Assembly (NCBI GenBank): GCA_010023045.1
Contig: RGJX01000001.1
Span: 35,318-99,317 of the forward strand
Direction: 5' to 3'
Length of the DNA stretch: 64,000 nucleotides
Source: Actinomycetota bacterium
Lineage (GTDB): Bacteria; Actinomycetota; Actinomycetes; Nanopelagicales; Nanopelagicaceae
Positions within the stretch are counted from its first letter, which is position 1, and each line of letters opens with the position of its first letter. Under the pieces are notes generated by a model. That model ran no database searches and was not told the DNA's origin. It saw nothing but the letters and a program-made list of their open reading frames with translations. Below, in pieces: positions 59,796 through 64,000 of this stretch. Position numbers and translations under genes: made by a program.

Positions 59796-62700
59796 ATGGC
59801 AATCTCTGAAAAACTCTTTAGCGCTCTACCCGAGCGCAGCGGTCTTTATGACCCTGCCTTCGAGCATGATGCATGCGGAGTCGCCATGGTCGCAACCCTT
59901 AATAAAGAGGCAACGCACGAGATTGTTCAACAAGGTTTAGAAGCTCTCCGTAATTTAGATCATCGTGGCGCATCTGGCGCAGAAGTAAACAGCGGTGACG
60001 GCGCAGGCATAATGATTCGGGTACCGGATGTATTTTTGCGCAAACAAATCAATTTTGAACTTCCCAGCGCCGGTGAGTACGCAGTTGGAATAGCTTTTCT
60101 CCCTAAAGATTTTCAAGAGTTGAATCGACTAGATGACTTAGCAATAGAAGAGGGTTTAAGAGTTCTTGGCTGGCGAAATGTTCCCATCAACTCCACCAGT
60201 CTTGGTGCAACCGCATTATCTGTTATGCCAGATTTCAAAATGCTCTTTCTCCAAGGTGCAAGAGGTGAGTCTGGAATAGCTTTAGATCGATTAGCTTTCT
60301 GCTTTAGGAAACGGGTAGAGCATCAACTTCCAATTTACTTTGGATCGCTTTCTGCCCAGACAATCGTCTACAAGGGAATGCTCACCACGCATCAACTATC
60401 AGAATTCTTCCCAGACTTAAATGATCCGGCGTTATGTTCACCCTTTGCCTTGGTCCACTCACGATTCTCCACCAATACTTTTCCATCTTGGCCGCTTGCT
60501 CACCCATACAGATTCATCGCGCATAACGGCGAGATAAATACGGTTAAAGGAAATCGAAATTGGATGGCTGCACGAGAGGCGCTTCTTGAAAGTGCGCTTA
60601 TTCCTGGGGATCTAAAGCGACTCTTTCCGATAGTCGACCCACAAGGAAGTGACTCTGCCTCTTTTGATGAGGTGCTAGAACTTCTATATCTCGGTGGAAG
60701 ATCTCTTCCGCATGCAGTCTTGATGATGATTCCCGAGGCGTGGGAGAACCACGAGACGATGTCAGAACCTCGTCGAGATTTTTATCGTTTCCACTCCGCA
60801 TTAATGGAACCTTGGGATGGCCCCGCGTGTATTACTTTCACAGATGGCCACCAAATTGGAGCTGTGTTGGATCGTAATGGGCTTCGACCTAGTCGTTTCT
60901 GGATTACAAAAGATGGCTTAGTTGTATTAGCAAGCGAAGTTGGTGTCCTGGATATTCCGCAAGAACGAGTTTTGCGGAAAGGCCGATTACAGCCAGGAAA
61001 AATGTTCCTTGTGGACCTTGATGCTGGTCGCATAATTGAAGATGATGAAATCAAAGATTCACTAGCAAAAACTGCTCCCTACGGAGAGTGGCTTCATGCT
61101 GGAATGGTTCGCTTAGAAGATATCCCGGCACGCGAACATATTTTCTATCCGCACTCTTCGGTATTGCGACGCCAGAGGGCATTTGGTTACACCGAGGAGG
61201 AGATTCGTTTAATCATTACTCCAATGGCAAGGACTGGCGCCGAACCAATCGGTTCCATGGGAACAGATACTCCAGTCGCCGTACTTTCCGAGAAACCAAG
61301 ATTACTTTTTGATTATTTCTCACAACTCTTCGCCCAGGTAACGAATCCACCGCTTGATGCAATAAGAGAAGAGCTGGTGACTTCACTTGGTGGTTCGATT
61401 GGACCTGAACATAACCTCCTTGATCCGGGCCCCGCTTCCTGTAGACAAATCAGCCTTGACTTTCCTGTGATTGATAATGATCAATTAGCGAAAATAATTA
61501 ACGTAAATGCCGACGGTACTCATCCGGGGTTATCGGCGTATGTAGTGCGCGGTCTATTCCAGATTGCTGAGGGTGGGGATGGACTAAGAGAGCGGATCGA
61601 AGAGATTCGATCAGAAGTATCCCAAGCAATCAAAGATGGTGCTCGCATAATTGTTTTATCTGATCGCGACGGAGATGGCGAGAATGCCCCGATTCCCTCA
61701 CTTTTACTAACTGCTGCGGTTCATCATCATCTCATTCGCGAAAAGACTAGGACTAAAGTCGGACTAGTAGTTGAAAGTGGTGAAGTGCGCGAGGTTCATC
61801 ATGTAGCTCTCTTGATTGGCTACGGCGCAGCCGCCGTGAATCCTTACTTAGCGATGGAGTCAGCTGAAGACTTGGTACTTCAAGGCGTGATCACAGACAT
61901 TTCGACCGAGAAAGCTGTGTACAACTTAATTAAGTCTCTTGGCAAAGGTGTCCTGAAAGTAATGTCCAAGATGGGAATTTCAACAATCGCTTCTTACACC
62001 GGCGCACAAGTCTTTGAAGCTCTCGGCCTTTCACAGGAATTAATTGATGAATACTTCGTTGGAACTACCTCGCGACTTGGCGGGGTTGGGCTAAATGTCA
62101 TTGCAGAAGAAACCATCAAGCGTCACCACATCGCATATCCACCTGGCGGTGAAATTCCAAATACCAAACGGTTGCCTATCGGAGGGGAATACCAATGGCG
62201 TCGTGACGGTGAGCCACACTTATTCGATCCGGAAACTGTTTTTGCTCTCCAGCACGCCACGCGTTCAAAGCGCTATGACATCTTCAAGCGCTACACAACA
62301 AGAATTGACGAGCAATCTAAGGCGCTGATGACGCTACGAGGGCTCTTCACATTTAAAGAAGGAGTCCGTAACCCCATTCCTATCGAAGAAGTCGAACCAA
62401 TCGCTGAGATTGTGAAGCGGTTCTCAACTGGCGCAATGTCGTACGGATCTATCTCCCAGGAAGCACACGAAACGCTTGCTATCGCAATGAACCGCCTCGG
62501 CGCTAAATCAAATACGGGAGAAGGTGGCGAAGATCCAGATCGCTACAAGCCATTAGAGAATGGCGACTGGAAACGTTCGGCCATAAAGCAAGTTGCATCG
62601 GGTCGGTTTGGAGTAACAAGCGAATACTTGGTGAATGCCGATGACATACAGATCAAGATGGCTCAAGGCGCTAAGCCCGGGGAGGGTGGACAGCTTCCCG

Positions 62701-64000
62701 GAAATAAGGTGTATCCCTGGATTGCAAAGACTCGTCACTCAACACCGGGCGTAGGTTTGATTTCGCCACCGCCTCATCACGATATCTACTCAATTGAAGA
62801 TCTCGCTCAATTAATTCATGATTTAAAGAATTCAAATCGGGATGCTCGAATTCACGTAAAGCTAGTTGCTCAAGTTGGCGTGGGCACTGTCGCAGCTGGC
62901 GTAAGTAAGGCGCATGCTGATGTCGTACTTATCTCAGGTCACGATGGTGGAACCGGTGCTTCGCCACTTACTTCACTAAAGCATGCCGGAGCGCCCTGGG
63001 AATTAGGACTCGCTGAGACACAACAGACCTTGATTCTCAATGGGCTACGCGATCGCATTGTGGTTCAAACCGATGGTCAGATGAAGACCGGTAGAGACGT
63101 AATGATCGCTGCCTTGCTGGGCGCTGAAGAGTTTGGATTTGCAACTGCACCATTAGTCGTCTCAGGTTGCGTAATGATGCGCGTCTGTCATCTTGATACC
63201 TGTCCAGTTGGAGTGGCAACACAGAACCCTGTCCTCCGAGAGCGCTTCACTGGCAAACCAGAGTTTGTAGAGACTTTCTTTGAATATATTGCCGAAGAAG
63301 TTCGTGAGTGGCTCGCAAAGTTCGGATTCAAAACCCTCGCTGAAGCTATCGGCCAAGTTGAATTGCTCGATACTAAGAAAGCAATCGAACACTGGAAAGC
63401 GTCGGGTTTAAACCTCGAACCGATTCTAAAGTTTCCAGTTGGAACGAAATATAAGGCGCGCAAAAAAGAGGTCGAACAAGATCATGGACTTGCTGGGGCG
63501 CTCGACAATGAGTTGCTCGAGTTAGCTGCTCCAGCGCTTCTTACTGGCGAACATCTAACAATTTCACTTCCGATAAGAAATAGAAATCGCACTGTGGGAA
63601 CAATTTTGGGATCTGAAATCACAAAGCGATTTGGCGGCCAAGGACTACCGGAGGACACCATCGAAGTCACCCTTCACGGGTCTGCGGGACAATCACTTGG
63701 AGCATTTATTCCGCGCGGACTGACCATTCGCTTGTACGGGGACACAAATGATCACCTCGGAAAAGGGATTTCCGGAGGAAGGGTGATTGTTCGTCCCGAT
63801 GAAACGGCGGTATTTGATTCCGAGCAGAATGTCATCGCTGGCAATGTGGTTGGTTATGGTGCGACAAGTGGCGAGATCTTTGTCCGCGGAATAGTAGGAG
63901 AGCGGTTCTGTGTAAGAAATTCTGGCGCAACAGCAGTTGTTGAAGGCGTAGGCGACCACGCCTGTGAATACATGACCGGTGGCACAGTTGTGATCCTTGG
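59796..64000 (+). CDS. gltB: Glutamate synthase large subunit, truncated by the window edge
   Basis: Manual translation from ATG 59796 stays open to the edge: [118 protein letters not shown]. Absent from the ORF track because it has no stop in the window. Confidence 0.96.
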   Translation, partial: MAISEKLFSALPERSGLYDPAFEHDACGVAMVATLNKEATHEIVQQGLEALRNLDHRGASGAEVNSGDGAGIMIRVPDVFLRKQINFELPSAGEYAVGIAFLPKDFQELNRLDDLAIEEGLRVLGWRNVPINSTSLGATALSVMPDFKMLFLQGARGESGIALDRLAFCFRKRVEHQLPIYFGSLSAQTIVYKGMLTTHQLSEFFPDLNDPALCSPFALVHSRFSTNTFPSWPLAHPYRFIAHNGEINTVKGNRNWMAAREALLESALIPGDLKRLFPIVDPQGSDSASFDEVLELLYLGGRSLPHAVLMMIPEAWENHETMSEPRRDFYRFHSALMEPWDGPACITFTDGHQIGAVLDRNGLRPSRFWITKDGLVVLASEVGVLDIPQERVLRKGRLQPGKMFLVDLDAGRIIEDDEIKDSLAKTAPYGEWLHAGMVRLEDIPAREHIFYPHSSVLRRQRAFGYTEEEIRLIITPMARTGAEPIGSMGTDTPVAVLSEKPRLLFDYFSQLFAQVTNPPLDAIREELVTSLGGSIGPEHNLLDPGPASCRQISLDFPVIDNDQLAKIINVNADGTHPGLSAYVVRGLFQIAEGGDGLRERIEEIRSEVSQAIKDGARIIVLSDRDGDGENAPIPSLLLTAAVHHHLIREKTRTKVGLVVESGEVREVHHVALLIGYGAAAVNPYLAMESAEDLVLQGVITDISTEKAVYNLIKSLGKGVLKVMSKMGISTIASYTGAQVFEALGLSQELIDEYFVGTTSRLGGVGLNVIAEETIKRHHIAYPPGGEIPNTKRLPIGGEYQWRRDGEPHLFDPETVFALQHATRSKRYDIFKRYTTRIDEQSKALMTLRGLFTFKEGVRNPIPIEEVEPIAEIVKRFSTGAMSYGSISQEAHETLAIAMNRLGAKSNTGEGGEDPDRYKPLENGDWKRSAIKQVASGRFGVTSEYLVNADDIQIKMAQGAKPGEGGQLPGNKVYPWIAKTRHSTPGVGLISPPPHHDIYSIEDLAQLIHDLKNSNRDARIHVKLVAQVGVGTVAAGVSKAHADVVLISGHDGGTGASPLTSLKHAGAPWELGLAETQQTLILNGLRDRIVVQTDGQMKTGRDVMIAALLGAEEFGFATAPLVVSGCVMMRVCHLDTCPVGVATQNPVLRERFTGKPEFVETFFEYIAEEVREWLAKFGFKTLAEAIGQVELLDTKKAIEHWKASGLNLEPILKFPVGTKYKARKKEVEQDHGLAGALDNELLELAAPALLTGEHLTISLPIRNRNRTVGTILGSEITKRFGGQGLPEDTIEVTLHGSAGQSLGAFIPRGLTIRLYGDTNDHLGKGISGGRVIVRPDETAVFDSEQNVIAGNVVGYGATSGEIFVRGIVGERFCVRNSGATAVVEGVGDHACEYMTGGTVVIL

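Overview
The window is a contiguous, gene-dense chromosomal segment of an actinobacterium. Gene content and order resemble freshwater acI/Nanopelagicales-type genomes (inference). From left to right it contains: an edge-truncated FeS-BCP-type photolyase; phosphofructokinase, class II DAHP synthase, Ogt, threonine aldolase, an EamA transporter, endonuclease IV and a PASTA Ser/Thr kinase; a PnuC/PnuT transporter behind a TPP-riboswitch-like leader; a two-part carotenoid cluster (crtYc, crtYd, crtB, crtI, crtE and a CrtI-like/GT2/CruF/CrtA-like block); a LexA-box-preceded DUF6504-dnaE2-dinB mutagenesis cassette; the full dcw cluster mraZ to sepF-yggT with an MraZ-type operator and a structured mraZ-rsmH spacer RNA; kynU-kynA; ileS behind a T-box; a lysine-rich DksA/TraR protein; lspA, rluD, dnaE, a DsbA-like protein, lgt and a VIT-family protein; and gltB, truncated at the right edge. 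The most noteworthy observations are: (i) two tandem 14-bp repeat-encoded 5-codon mini-ORFs chained by ATGA overlaps into the dnaE2 start, in a cassette whose perfect LexA box overlaps the first start codon; (ii) four separate internal deletions, each removing a highly conserved block from a conserved gene (crtI, a 5'-nucleotidase, ftsI, murC), which are either assembly artefacts or real lesions; (iii) a TPP riboswitch whose P1 stem appears to contain the RBS of a pnuC-like gene; (iv) five TGGNN boxes at exact 10-bp spacing ahead of mraZ; (v) a possibly unusual keto/hydroxy/glycosyl carotenoid pathway. No tRNA, rRNA, CRISPR array or mobile element was recognised.
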